A stretch of DNA of 64,000 bases from Rhabditoides inermis (Eukaryota; Nematoda; Chromadorea; Rhabditida; Rhabditidae), in NCBI GenBank assembly GCA_963966185.1, contig CAWZYM010000148.1, positions 325,001 to 389,000 on the forward strand. Direction: 5' to 3'. Positions 26,322 through 37,552 of the stretch are shown here, piece after piece. The position numbers were made by a program, and so were the translations under genes. Under the pieces are notes generated by a model. The model saw only the letters and a list, made by a program, of their open reading frames with translations, had not been told where the DNA came from and made no database searches. Position 1 is the first letter of the stretch; every line of letters starts with the position of its first letter.

Positions 26322-26766
26322 TTTCTCGAAATATCTTAGAGAAATATAAGATGGGCGTTTTCCTTCCTGTTATTCCGATTTGAAATATCCTTGGTTACTA
26401 TGGATATGCCTAGATGTCAAGATGTATTACCGTCATATTTCATACATGTGGTGGCAAACCCTCATATCAATACGGTACGCACTTCACTGCTTCATATAAA
26501 CTTTTTATTCACCGCCATGATATGTCTTCGTTACTGGTCACATCTGAACAAAACATCTGAACAAAACATCCTAAAACATCTGAACACATGTAATAATTGA
26601 CTACAACTACAAGGCCGACAAGGTTGTGGTGATTTGCATTAGGGATGGTAAGAGGAGCGACCCGCTCCGCTTACAACAAATACTTGACTAACGACTGTCA
26701 CAAGTCGACGCTTCGACAATAATTTAGTAGGCGCACTCTCTACCATCTACTTAAACAAGGCGTTTG
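26322..26766. other. COP1 3' flank
   Basis: TTTATT at 26504-26509 (AATAAA on the minus strand) is a candidate COP1 poly(A) signal, 258 bp after the stop. A short duplicated phrase (acatctgaacaaa) is near 26541-26575. I see nothing else. Confidence 0.45.
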
Positions 26767-27403
26767 TTAGATCATCTGTAGTAGGTGGACAGATCCTTGA
26801 CTATTAGCCGTCAGCACGAAGTCAGAATTCTGAAAATCGATGATCAATCAACACAAATAATCAATACACATACCTTTTTCCAGCACACGGCAGACACAAA
26901 GTCGTTGAAAGTATCCGGCCGCTCCTCCGACGGCACATTACTGGAATCATTCAATCGATAAATCGACAAATCAATCAATACTCACTCATTGCGGGAGCTG
27001 CCGAGGTCGTAGGTGAGCAGTGGCTCGGACAGGCCCTTGTAGTAGGTGAACAGGTTGTTGTTTTCGCTGCCTGTGAACAAACACATGCACAACAAAACAC
27101 ACAGCACACACACTCACCGCAGATGATGTGATCTCCGTACGACGAGAGACCGACAAAGTTCTTCTCGTTCTGATGACCCTTCAGAACCTGAACATACCAA
27201 TCGATAAACAATGCAAAATGCTACTTCCTCACCTTGGTGCACTTTCCCGTGTTCACATCCCACACGCGAAGATTGCTGTCCGTCGATCTAAAACCGATCA
27301 ATACAACCAATCGATATATCGATAGACTCACGCGCTCACGACTTCGTTGGCGTTGGCGTAGCGCACATACGAAACGGCTTTCTTGTGGCCCTGAAAGTGG
27401 CGT

Positions 27404-27435
<32 letters not shown>

Positions 27436-30400
27436 CTCACCTTGAATATCCGCACCGCCCGGTTCGTCTTGCGGATGTCGTAGAGATGGACGCAGTGGTC
27501 TGAACAAGACAACCCTTCTCTTCCTTCTCCCTCCCTTCCCTCTCTCTCTCCCCTCTCTCCCCCCCCCTCACCAGCCGATCCGAACACGAGATGGTGTCTG
27601 CTGAGGGGGCTGAAGTAGACGCAGCACACGTTCACCTTGGCATCGATCGTCGCCACCGAGGCATCCATGTTCAGAGAGTATAGCTTCACCTGCAACAACA
27701 AGTGATATACGTTTCGTATTCGATATTCAAGTAATCAAGTGCAATACTGTTTGAACCGAATTATGGAAGATGGTAGTCGTGTTGCAAGAAATTTTAATTG
27801 ATCACTATTCTGGGGGTGAGGGACTTCAGTGAATTTAGCAAAACCCAAAAAGCCAGCTCAGTTACCCAAGAGGGTGACTTCACATCGATTCAGAGGATTG
27901 ACAGATAGGTATTGCACATCACAGCTCGCGGCGGGATTCGAACTCGCGACACTCGGCGCAGCGGCGGCGCGCGCTGCCACTGCGCCGGCACGGCGATACT
28001 CGGAAAGCGCAGTAACAATCGGATCAGCGCAAAAGAGTGGTACCGCAGCAACACTCCTAATCCCATACCCACTCACATCTACCATACATGTACACATGTC
28101 GATCAGACGTGGACATATCGACATATCCACGTCTGCTGCGTACCTTGCTGTCGTCGCTGCCGCTGGCCATGATATGTGGATCGACCTGGTTGAACTGGAC
28201 GGTCCAGCAGCGCTTGTCGTGTTCCTGGTAGCGGCGGATCAGCTGGCTCTGCAACACACGTCGCACCCACACTCGGACACATCATGGCCTCACGTAGCAC
28301 ATACCACTCATGTGGCACTCTTCCACATCTTAAAAAAGATACACACATATCTCAACTTGCTCGTTTCTGTTTCAAAAATCACATACATACAGACATCACA
28401 ATATTAGCTAATACATACATCGTGTGAAGAGTAAAGAGTTTTCGTGACGATGTGACCGCGCGCGGTCGGGTGCGGAATTATTCCCCCCATTCCCCTCGCC
28501 GCCCCTCGTCGCGATTGGCCCCTCGGAGAAACCTGTTGAAAGGCCGAGGAACTTCTACAACATCGTCATCTACAACGACAAACAGGTGCTCAAACGCCTA
28601 GGCGGAGTTATATACGATGTCATCATCCATCAAAGTCATATCTTATAATCTACACTCGATCCGTGACCCGATTAGACTGGACGTGTTTGAAAACGCTATA
28701 AACCTACTCTCATGGGATGTTATAGCAGTGCAGGAGACGTGGAGAGACGGAATACAGGAAACGCAATTCTCCCAGTCAGGCCACACAATGTACCTATCTG
28801 GAGGGAACGACGGAAAGGCCGGCGTGGGTATCATCGTCAGAAAAGAACTCGCGACGCACGTCATCCAGTTTGTGCCGGTATCACCCCGTCTCGCCTATGT
28901 GGACCTACGATTTGGAGAGACTATTCTTAGAATCGTCAGCTGCTACGCACCAACAACCTCGTACGCGGACTCGATATACGACGACTACCTCGAACAGGTC
29001 GCGCAAACGATCAAAAGAAGCCAAAAGCGACCATCTCTGCTTGTACTGGCTGGAGACTGGAACGCCCAACTGGGAAGCGCGGCAGACACCAACGACCGCT
29101 GCATAGGACTACACGGCTACGGACAAAGGAACCAACGAGGCCACCGTTTGTACCAGTTTCTCGCCGCGAACTCGCTGCGAGCGGCGACCACATTCTATCG
29201 TCGAAGGAAGGCAAGGGCATGGACGTGGATAAGTAACGATAAGCAGGGAACGAAGAAACAATATGATCTCTTCTTTGTAAGAAACATGGCCGCTGTGCGA
29301 CATGTGGAAATTTTAAACAAGGTGGAATTCATGTCGGACCATCGTCCAACCCGTCTATCACTGAACGTGCCGCATAATATAGGAAGAAGAAAGAAAATGG
29401 AGAAAACAATAAACTGGGAGAAGTACGAAGCCTTAGTGAAGAGGAGGACAAGTGACTTCGACGTGCCCTTCGCTAGAACAAATCAACTCCTACAAAACAT
29501 CTTAAGGAGCTGCGTCAAGAGCGCAACGTCATTCTCACTACCAGAGCCCAGACTAGCAAGAGACACGCTGCAAACGTTTGAGGAGAGGAGACGGCTGATA
29601 AACTCCAACGACGCAACTAGCTCGAGCAGATTGGTGGAAGTGAATAGACTTCTCCGGGAACGAATACGAAGGGATACAGAAGACCGAAGAATGAAGCTTT
29701 ACCAGAAATCGCTGAAGAAGACGGTCCTCTTCCAACCCACACTTAAACCTATAATGACAAACCTCAAAAGACCTGATGGCACTCTCACAAAAAACATAAA
29801 AGAAAAAAAGAGAGAGATAAAGAGGTATTATGATGAGCTATATTCATCAAAAAATAGCCGCCCGATGCCGATGCTGCACTACGACGAGCAGATCCCAGAA
29901 GTCACTACGTGGGAAGTGGAGAACGCTCTACGCCAGATGAAGAACAACGTAGCGCCAGGAGAGGATAAAGTAACAAAGGAGATGCTGATACACGCGCCCA
30001 ACACGGCCCCCCTACTCACAAGGACTATCAACAGGGCGTTCCAGACTGCGCAAATCCCCGATGGAATGGCTGATGGATTGGTACAACTCATCCCCAAAGC
30101 CGGCGACCCTCAGAATGTCAAAAACTACCGCCCGATAACAACCCTTCCGGCACTCTACAAGCTGATGGTGCGAATAATGCTGCTACGTATTGAAAAGCAA
30201 CTCGATGCTGAACAAGGAACGAATCAATGTGGTTTTCGAAAGGGATACAGTACTTCGGACGCAATTGTGGCGGTCAACGACGTGATCTACAAGGCGTGTG
30301 AATATCAATTCCAAGCTGTGCTCGTCTTCGTCGACTACTCGAAAGCGTACGACTCTCTGGAGTTCAACTACATCTGGGAGTCACTGGACAAACAGGGTGT

Positions 30401-33400
30401 GCCAAGCAAATACATCCTACTATTGCGACACATCTACGAGAACGTGAACACTTCGATCCGAGTAGGAGACGAGCGAACACAGATCAAGGTGGAGCGAGGC
30501 GTTAGACAAGGCTGCCTACTGTCGCCGGTACTGTTCAACTGTGTATTAGAGGAGATCACCCGAAAAGTCGACTGGGAGCAGTATGGAGAGAGGAGAGGAA
30601 TCAATGTCAACGGCAAACAACTGAGCAATATTCGATATGCCGATGATGTGGTGCTGTTCGCCCGAAGTGCCCAGACCGCGGAGAAGATGTTACAAGAACT
30701 CGCCGACGCGAGCAAGGAGACGGGGTTGTTGATCAACACGGAGAAAACGGTGTGGATGAGCAACACGGAAAGGAGAAAGATCAAGTTCGAGGGAAAAGAG
30801 CTGCAGCGGGTCGACAACTTCAAGTATCTGGGACGACGGCTGTCTTTCGAGAAGGCTGTATCGCCGGAGATCGACAAAAGAATCTCGGCGGCTTGGAGCG
30901 CCTTCGACCAGAACCGACAAATGATGCGAAACAGAAACATGCCAATGCGAATGAAAAGAGCGGTCTATCACACACATGTGCTGCCGCTTTTCTTGTACAG
31001 ATCGGAGTCATGGAACCTACTGAAGACCGACGAGGACAAGCTATCAGTGGCACAGCGGAAGATGGAGAGAATTATGTGCGGAATAACACTCAACCACCGC
31101 ATCCGCAACGAGGAGCTGCGTAGGAGGACGAGGCTCAAGGATATCGTAGAAGAAGCAGCAAAGCGAAAATGGAAATACGCATGGAAGATGGTGCGTACGG
31201 ACAAGTGGGGAACAAGGCTGATGGAGTGGAGAGGCCCACCGGACAAGGAGAGGAGACAAGGAAGGCCGTACAAGCGATGGCAAGACGAGTTCAGGGACGC
31301 GATGCCGGACAACGGAAGGTTGAAGGCGGAATGGATACGAGCGGCGAATATGGATTATGATACTTGGATGATGAATTTACCGGCACATTGATTTCATCTT
31401 TACAGTCATTGTATATTTGTCACATTGTTGATTCCGGCAGTAATAAATGAACATACATCGCGATATTCGAAACCTAATATCACAAAAAAAACGACAAGAT
31501 ACCCCATTTCTGGCGACGACTCACCTGATTGGTGTCCCAGAGCTGGACTGTTCCGTCGTAGTCCGAACTAGCCATCATACTCTTCGTGTACGGATTCCAC
31601 GACACGTTACTGCAAAGACAGTATGCTCAGTGACACGTTGCCGTACTCTAGACGTTCGATAGAAGAACACAACTAGCCATCATTGTCTTCGCGCACGTCT
31701 CTCGTTTCATACAGTACTCGCATGACGTCATCATGGGATTTCACCGTACCTTATCTTGCTCTTGCAGTTGAGCTGCGAGATGGGGTGGTGTACCGCATTC
31801 GGATCGTTCAGCACCTGGAAGACAATGACGTCATCAGGGTGCACTGGAAGTGACGTCACCTTCTCAAAGTTGAACAGCTTGATCTTCTTCGTCGTGCCAG
31901 CCACACAGAAGTTCTCACCGTCTCGATCGAATTCCACACTAAACATCATACCGTAATCATCATGATACTGTCAAACTACCGTACCTAGAGACTATGGACA
32001 GTGCGTTGCTGGGCTCGTTCATGTAGTTGAGAGTCGCCACGCGCCGAATCGAACCGTACTTGCCTGGACATTGTAGTTACAGTACCCTTCAGAATACTCA
32101 TGAGCAGCTACATTATTTCTCCTCCATAGCTACAATACTCACTCATTCCGTTGAGCACTTCTCCGAACTGGTCCATCATGACGTCATCGGCGAGGCTGCC
32201 AATGTGAGAGGGCTGGTGCCAGGCGGATTCCATGTCAACGCATGCCTCCTCTGCAAAAGAGGCGCATGACAGAATGTCTCGATGGTACAAGTAGCAGACA
32301 GACTCGTTCAATCACTGCACACTCACCGTCTCTCTTTTTGATGGCAGCTGAGTAGGCTTCCGTCAGACCGTCCATGTGCTGCAGAACACGCTCCTTGCAC
32401 TTGTCGATCTCATCCGACTGGAATGAAAGCAGGTGGGAGAGAGGGAGGGGGGGGAGAGGAGAGAGAGGGTGAGAGAAGAGGGGAGTAGCTCTAACAGCGT
32501 ACCTGTGTGAGATTGGGTACGAGAGGGCTGGCGTCTTGTTGGCGGCTTCTCTTTGCGACGAGGGATGTGGAGGAGGGGTGCGAGTCATCCCCGGGCACCT
32601 CGCACACAGACACCGACGGGAACTGCTCCTGACAGGGACACAACATGTCATTGCCATCACATTCAATAACACTCCAAAACCAAATACGAGGCTGAGCGCC
32701 AAGCTGATCTTGCTGAAGCTGTTCTTGAAAAATATGGCTAATAATAATGCATAGTGAAAAAGTACGCTACACCTTTTATTACTTTGCCAATAAACTAGAA
32801 ATGTTGCCATGCGAGAGGTAACCCACACCGTACCTGTATCATAGTTTTGTATCGTCTGAGTCCCTCCAGCTCCTTGTGTGCCTGTCGGATCTCGGACTCC
32901 CTCCGGGTGATCATCTCCTCCACGAATATGGAGAGGAGCGCGTGTTTGCGACGGCGCGCACACGACTCCGCCTCCTCCCGCTTGCGACACAGACCCTGCA
33001 GTGGATGAACAATATTCCCTTGGCGGTTATCTGTCTTTCTCTGATCCACATTCTACTGGGAAGCTTTTGGACGGATCCTTTAAAAAAGGTCTTCCAGACT
33101 TTTGAAACTGAAAAGAGCTCACTGGAGCTGAAAAGGGGAATTCAATTAAGGTGAATGGATATTCCGATATACATTGCGCGGTAACCGAATACCGAAATAC
33201 GGAAATATATTTCTTCAGAGTGGAGAACAGTAAAAAATATCTTAAATCTCAAATTTGTCGTTTTTGACTAGGCGATATACACTTTAGAGAATCACAATGA
33301 GCAGTCGATGAAAACAACTACATCCACTCGATATTAACTCGACGATGGGGCAAATGGATGTCGCGACGTCACACCACCCCTCTTCCACGTCGAATTCTGG

Positions 33401-36400
33401 AGTGGGATTAAAGTCCCCAAAAACATACATCCCGGCGCTTTGAGAAGTTAATTTCCGGATGATGACTCACGTACGGAAGATTAAATGATCTCGAAGTTAC
33501 GAAATAATGTTTTTGACCATACGTACGAAATGGAAAAGATCCGAGCGGAGTTATGGACCGGTAACAAGCGGAGAGCGTATTAAATTCAAAAAATCATGAA
33601 GACATGGATGGTGCACCGGTTTAAAATTCAATTTTCGTACGTTTGATATTTTTCCCAAATGAAGTAATTTACGCTCTTTCAAAGCAGTAAAAAAGAAATG
33701 TGAGGGACCAAATAAAAATCTAGCTTCTCAAAGTGACTCACTCTGGACTCAAAGAATCTCAAGCAACTTTGTCAGCTACTTCTCTCTATTCTAATATTTA
33801 ATTTTCGTACGTTTGATAGTACCAACCTTTTAGTAATAAAATAACATAAATTCATGCATAGTTACAGAATTATGTGTTACCTGTGTGGTGAGATAGGTAG
33901 GTCTGGGATTTGGGTCGTGATATAATAATGATAGCGGTTCACAACTCCGATCGGGATTTTTCCCTACGTACTACGTACGGAAAGTTTGAGTCACTTCTCA
34001 CATGTCTCTATGTATGACATACATCCCGGCGCTTTGAGAAGTTAATTTCCGGATGATGACTCACGTACGGAAGATTAAATGATCTCGAAGTTACGAAATA
34101 ATGTTTTTGACCATACGTACGAAATGGAAAAGATCCGAGCGGAGTTATGGACCGGTAACAAGCGGAGAGCGTATTAAATTCAAAAAATCATGAAGACATG
34201 GATGGTGCACCGGTTTAAAATTCAATTTTCGTACGTTTGATATTTTTCCCAAATGAAGTAATTTACGCTCTTTCAAAGCAGTAAAAAAGAAATGTGAGGG
34301 ACCAAATAAAAATCTAGCTTCTCAAAGTGACTCACTCTGGACTCAAAGAATCTCAAGCAACTTTGTCAGCTACTTCTCTCTATTCTAATATTTAATTTTC
34401 GTACGTTTGATAGTACCAACCTTTTAGTAATAAAATAACATAAATTCATGCATAGTTACAGAATTATGTGTTACCTGTGTGGTGAGATAGGTAGGTCTGG
34501 GATTTGGGTCGTGATATAATAATGATAGCGGTTCACAACTCCGATCGGGATTTTTCCCTACGTACTACGTACGGAAAGTTTGAGTCACTTCTCACATGTC
34601 TCTATGTATGCCCAAAAAAGTTCGAAATAAGTTCGAACTAAATTCAAAATATTTTGAACTCCTCGCGAACTTTTGGTGTGAGAGCGCGCGAAAGAGTGTG
34701 CAAAACGAGAAAGACAAAGAAAAGTTCAAAATATTTCCGAAAATTGACAGTCACAGTTCGCAGTTTTTTGCAAATAGTTCGAACTAATGTTGAGAAAAAT
34801 TTGAACAAGTTCAACGTTTTTGAGCTAGAAAATCGACGAAACAGTGTGTTACATGAGAGAGACAGAGAAACTTTGAAATAAAGCTGATATAGGGAAGCTT
34901 TGCCTCGCAGTTTTTCGGCGACGTTCAAAATATTTTGAAGTGGGCGAGTGTGTGCGCAGGCGATTGAAACACTGTCTACGGAACTAGGGAGACGTGATAC
35001 GTTTCATTGATGACATATCCAAACAATCGATATCACTCAACTAACACGTGTGCGTGCTACATGATGCATTCTCAGACGAGTATAAGGCTACTGTAACCCG
35101 ATTTTAGGTTACGGTGATTATTATTTTTAATTTACACATAAAACATTGCTGTGAAGCTCTTCTCAGCTTTATTCGAATGGTACCATTGAAACGTATGCAG
35201 TTCACCTCAAATATAAAAAGTTCGATATCTTATCGATATCTTATCGATATCGATCGATATCAATCGATATCCGGGGCTCACTGATATTGATTGCCTTTTA
35301 TGGCTGTGACCCGTTCAATATGTTTCACAATTCGAAAACCTAGAGTCGATCCTTTGTGGCTGTCAAATAAAGAAGCATACACATGAACACGATTCAGCAA
35401 GCAAAAATCTTTTAAAGGGAGTGTACACTGTGAATTTCCAAGTTGAGTTAGCACTAGGATGTGAAAATATGATGAAAATGATGCACTTTTGACAATACAA
35501 CTATGTGTCGGAGATACCTTTAAGTCTGTGAAAAGTTCTGTTGAACATTGTAAATTGGCACCAATTGGCACCAATTTCTGCATTTTGACACATTTTGCTC
35601 TCATTTTTTATCGTCTTGCCGGCATTTTCAACAAATAGTTATACTGGCAAAACTGCATAGTTTTCATCATATTTTCACATCCCGGTGCTAACTCAACTTC
35701 GAAATTCAGAGTGTACACTCCCTTTAAATACGTTGTAACCCACAGTATTATTTGACTATTGGCTTGAATTGTATGAGGATGCCACTGCCATTTCCCGTTG
35801 ATTGCACTAGTTCAAAATATTTTGAGTTTCAAGTTCGCGAAAAATTTGGAATAAACTCGCAATTATTTCCGAGATTTTTCAAAATATTTTGAAATTAGTT
35901 CGAATTTTTTGGGGACTTTAATCCCACTCCTGACAAGAAGGAATCACCAACAGATACTTCACGCAGGCTAAACACTAAACCCCTTGTGTTTCATCTCCGT
36001 TGTTGTATTCTTGAAATCGGCAGTAAATCAATTCAATCGGAGCCTAGTTATACGCTATGCATCATGCAGCTACATTCCGAATGGAGTTGAAAGGAGATAT
36101 CGAGAAACGTCGACACCGAACACCGTATAACTATTCTATTCAACGTACCGTAATCAGTTCGTTGAGCGCCTCGGATGACATGGCTGAGTTGAGGACAGCA
36201 GTGATGAGGTGGCGGTCAGAGGAGGAGGAAGACGAGGCCTGCACATACACTTATAGCACAATGACAATCAATCACATATATACCAGTGACTAGAGCTAAC
36301 ACCGACACGTGCTATGGAGAAATCGGACAAACCCGTTTTTGCAGCACATTTAAAAATGTCGATTGCATTGTCAATTGTGACCAATGCAAAATCAAGTTAT

Positions 36401-37131
36401 GAAATCATCGCAAGGAACGAGTTGAGAAATAGGAAGAGCTTGGACCCACGGCGTTGACAGTGGCGTTGAGGCGGATGGAGTCGGTGATCTGGGCGGCGGC
36501 ATGGTTGGGGATGAGCAGCGGCCGGCCGGGAAGCGAATCCACCGAAGAGAAAGCCAGCGAGCGGTGACACTGAAAAGACACTGCTACTGCCCGCTGCGGA
36601 TTTTCCTACCGCACCCACCGATCGTTTTAAATACAGGATTGTGATGCGATGATTGAGACAATATCAAAATATCAAAATATAAAGAATTAATAAGAAGACT
36701 GACGATGGGGCACTGGCTGCTGGACTGGCAGTGGGCGGCGATGCAGTTTCGGCAGAAGGTGTGTCCGCACACAGTCGAGTACGGCTCGCACAACAACTGC
36801 ATGCAGATCGGGCTGAACGAGGAAGACCGATTGCATCACACACCTTAATCTCTGATAGACTGACAACTCACCACTCGTGGGGTTTCGTATTCGCATCGTG
36901 TGTCACTGGCGCAACGATGCCAAGAGAGGCGTTCGAAGCCTGCGACGACGCATGTTCCTCCTGACATTTATGCATGTAATATAACATCAACAAAGAACAT
37001 AACAGTACTAAGTGAGTTCAATATGGTTAAATATGCAAATCAATCAATTTCGAAAAGCTCACCTCCTTCACGTCCACTTCAGTGGCTGCTCGTTTGCGTG
37101 ACGGTGCCTTTGCCAACTCGCCCTGATCCAT
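26767..37131 (-). CDS. COP1: COP1 E3 ubiquitin-protein ligase (RING, coiled coil, WD40), complete
   Basis: Twenty-two exons on the minus strand, all in phase, 650 aa (human COP1 731): 37131-37063, 36960-36872, 36812-36704, 36569-36450, 36238-36149, 32995-32834, 32628-32503, 32417-32327, 32250-32143, 32063-31985, 31938-31860, 31814-31750, 31609-31525, 28248-28144, 27689-27572, 27499-27441, 27390-27332, 27287-27233, 27187-27118, 27070-26986, 26940-26874, 26829-26767. A C3HC4 RING (from about residue 53) shows [20 protein letters not shown] and QCPICHRS. A charged coiled coil follows (about 160-213), then seven WD40 repeats from about 330 with diagnostic COP1 phrases such as [34 protein letters not shown] and [12 protein letters not shown]1 is a nuclear ubiquitin ligase or substrate receptor (with DET1-DDB1-CUL4) that degrades transcription factors. 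Two introns are swollen by transposons. It is head to head with the class IIa HDAC. Confidence 0.97.
27835..28080 (-). mobile_element. tRNA-derived SINE-like sequence in a COP1 intron
   Basis: On the minus strand a polymerase III A-box-like GGCGCAGTGGCAGCGCG (about 27971-27988) and a perfect B box GTTCGAATCCC (27933-27943) stand about 30 bp apart, as in a tRNA. I could not fold a full tRNA cloverleaf, so a tRNA-derived SINE head is more likely than a functional tRNA. The outer limits are estimated. Confidence 0.5.
28423..31450 (+). mobile_element. Full-length RTE-type non-LTR retrotransposon with 10-bp TSD
   Basis: The element sits antisense in the COP1 intron 28249-31524. The word acatacatcg occurs at 28413-28422 and again at 31451-31460, a 10-bp target-site duplication that fixes the ends and gives 3,028 bp. 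The layout is a short 5' UTR (28423-28616), one ORF (28617-31391) and a short 3' UTR ending in agtaataaatga. There is no long poly(A). The intact ORF and exact TSD point to a recent insertion. By removal, the empty site would read taat-acatacatcg-cgatattc. Confidence 0.85.
28617..31391 (+). CDS. Endonuclease-reverse transcriptase of an RTE-clade LINE
   Basis: One uninterrupted ORF of 924 aa. Residues 1-250 are an apurinic-type endonuclease/exonuclease/phosphatase domain: VISYNLHSI near the start, AVQETW about 36-41, GDWNAQ at 146-151 and MSDHRP at 239-244. Residues about 400-700 are the reverse transcriptase with [11 protein letters not shown] (Asp at 573), [10 protein letters not shown] and the catalytic YADD at 674-677. 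The C-terminus has the RTE-like [17 protein letters not shown] and a [10 protein letters not shown] stretch. The product nicks target DNA and reverse transcribes the element RNA by target-primed reverse transcription. Length and domain order match RTE elements, which have a single ORF and no ORF1. No frameshift or stop is seen, so it may be active. Confidence 0.93.
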   Translation: MSSSIKVISYNLHSIRDPIRLDVFENAINLLSWDVIAVQETWRDGIQETQFSQSGHTMYLSGGNDGKAGVGIIVRKELATHVIQFVPVSPRLAYVDLRFGETILRIVSCYAPTTSYADSIYDDYLEQVAQTIKRSQKRPSLLVLAGDWNAQLGSAADTNDRCIGLHGYGQRNQRGHRLYQFLAANSLRAATTFYRRRKARAWTWISNDKQGTKKQYDLFFVRNMAAVRHVEILNKVEFMSDHRPTRLSLNVPHNIGRRKKMEKTINWEKYEALVKRRTSDFDVPFARTNQLLQNILRSCVKSATSFSLPEPRLARDTLQTFEERRRLINSNDATSSSRLVEVNRLLRERIRRDTEDRRMKLYQKSLKKTVLFQPTLKPIMTNLKRPDGTLTKNIKEKKREIKRYYDELYSSKNSRPMPMLHYDEQIPEVTTWEVENALRQMKNNVAPGEDKVTKEMLIHAPNTAPLLTRTINRAFQTAQIPDGMADGLVQLIPKAGDPQNVKNYRPITTLPALYKLMVRIMLLRIEKQLDAEQGTNQCGFRKGYSTSDAIVAVNDVIYKACEYQFQAVLVFVDYSKAYDSLEFNYIWESLDKQGVPSKYILLLRHIYENVNTSIRVGDERTQIKVERGVRQGCLLSPVLFNCVLEEITRKVDWEQYGERRGINVNGKQLSNIRYADDVVLFARSAQTAEKMLQELADASKETGLLINTEKTVWMSNTERRKIKFEGKELQRVDNFKYLGRRLSFEKAVSPEIDKRISAAWSAFDQNRQMMRNRNMPMRMKRAVYHTHVLPLFLYRSESWNLLKTDEDKLSVAQRKMERIMCGITLNHRIRNEELRRRTRLKDIVEEAAKRKWKYAWKMVRTDKWGTRLMEWRGPPDKERRQGRPYKRWQDEFRDAMPDNGRLKAEWIRAANMDYDTWMMNLPAH
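33424..34610. mobile_element. Tandem dimer of a 593-bp TIR element with 8-bp TSD (hAT-like)
   Basis: Copy 1 is 33424-34016 and copy 2 is 34018-34610; they appear identical base for base and are separated by a single A (34017). Each starts CATACAT and ends ATGTATG, a short terminal inverted repeat with CA...TG ends. The pair is flanked by an 8-bp duplication, CCCAAAAA, at 33416-33423 and 34611-34618. An 8-bp TSD is characteristic of hAT transposons. The copies contain many TACGTACG-like palindromes and no ORF. The dimer is inserted in the left TIR of the element 33399-35930. Confidence 0.8.
35411..35728. mobile_element. MITE with TIRs of about 75 bp
   Basis: GGGAGTGTACACT begins at 35417 and its reverse complement ends at 35722. 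The arms pair for about 75 bp (through ttgagttagcac and tcatcatattttcac), with some mismatches. TTTAAA flanks both sides (35411-35416, 35723-35728), so a TTAA or TA-type target is likely. The reading frame across it (minus strand) is not a gene. Confidence 0.75.
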
Positions 37132-37552
37132 CTAAAATCGAAAAATGTAAATGCAGCCGTGAAGCATGAGATAAGAACAACTCATGAGATGAGATAACAA
37201 TCGATTATCGCGATTGAGAAATATGATGAATCAGCTGTTTGGTTTTGAAATTTTGTGTAGTGTTTTTTTATCTCAAATACTCGTAGTGCATGCAATAGTG
37301 TCTCACCATACTGCACCCTGCCCTGACTATCAATTTTTCTTGCACGCTGTGTGGGAGAGAGCGCAGACAACGAGCACGACGGAGGGGGCGGCCCGTCGTG
37401 GCTCGGGAGATGGAGAGCGGCAGACACGCAGCGTGGGGTTGCTTTTAGCCCTTTCATATGTTTGATATCGCGACCAGCGCCGTTGCAACTCTGTTTTGAT
37501 AGTTTTGTTTACGTTATCCGCTGCGTGCCACTGTACAGGGTAGGTTGTCTAG
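37132..37552. promoter_or_regulatory. Bidirectional promoter region, COP1 (-) and class IIa HDAC (+)
   Basis: The two start codons lie 421 bp apart and diverge. The COP1 ATG follows an acceptor (cgattttag) at 37132, so a COP1 5' UTR exon lies inside this interval. A GC-richer stretch with a purine run at about 37340-37440 is the best core candidate. No TATA box is clear. Confidence 0.6.

Larger units (their letters stand above)
33399..35930. mobile_element. Non-autonomous TIR element carrying nested insertions
   Basis: The ends are inverted repeats: ggagtgggattaaagtcccc at 33399 and its reverse complement ending at 35930. The repeat continues inward (aaaaaattcgaactaatttc...tcaaaatattttg) once the insertion at 33424-34610 is removed, giving roughly 60 bp of TIR. 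No transposase ORF is visible and no clear target-site duplication was found. It lies in the 3.15-kb COP1 intron 32996-36148. Confidence 0.7.

Noticed and set aside
27933..27988. Functional tRNA gene
   Set aside because: A and B boxes are present, but I could not form acceptor and anticodon stems around them.
28643..31312. Antisense ORFs within the RTE element
   Set aside because: They are shadows of the 924-aa endonuclease-reverse transcriptase frame.
35278..35604. 108-aa ORF on the minus strand
   Set aside because: It overlaps the arm and interior of a MITE and has no recognisable domain.
36057..36293. 78-aa ORF on the plus strand
   Set aside because: It overlaps the COP1 exon 36149-36238 antisense and continues into introns.
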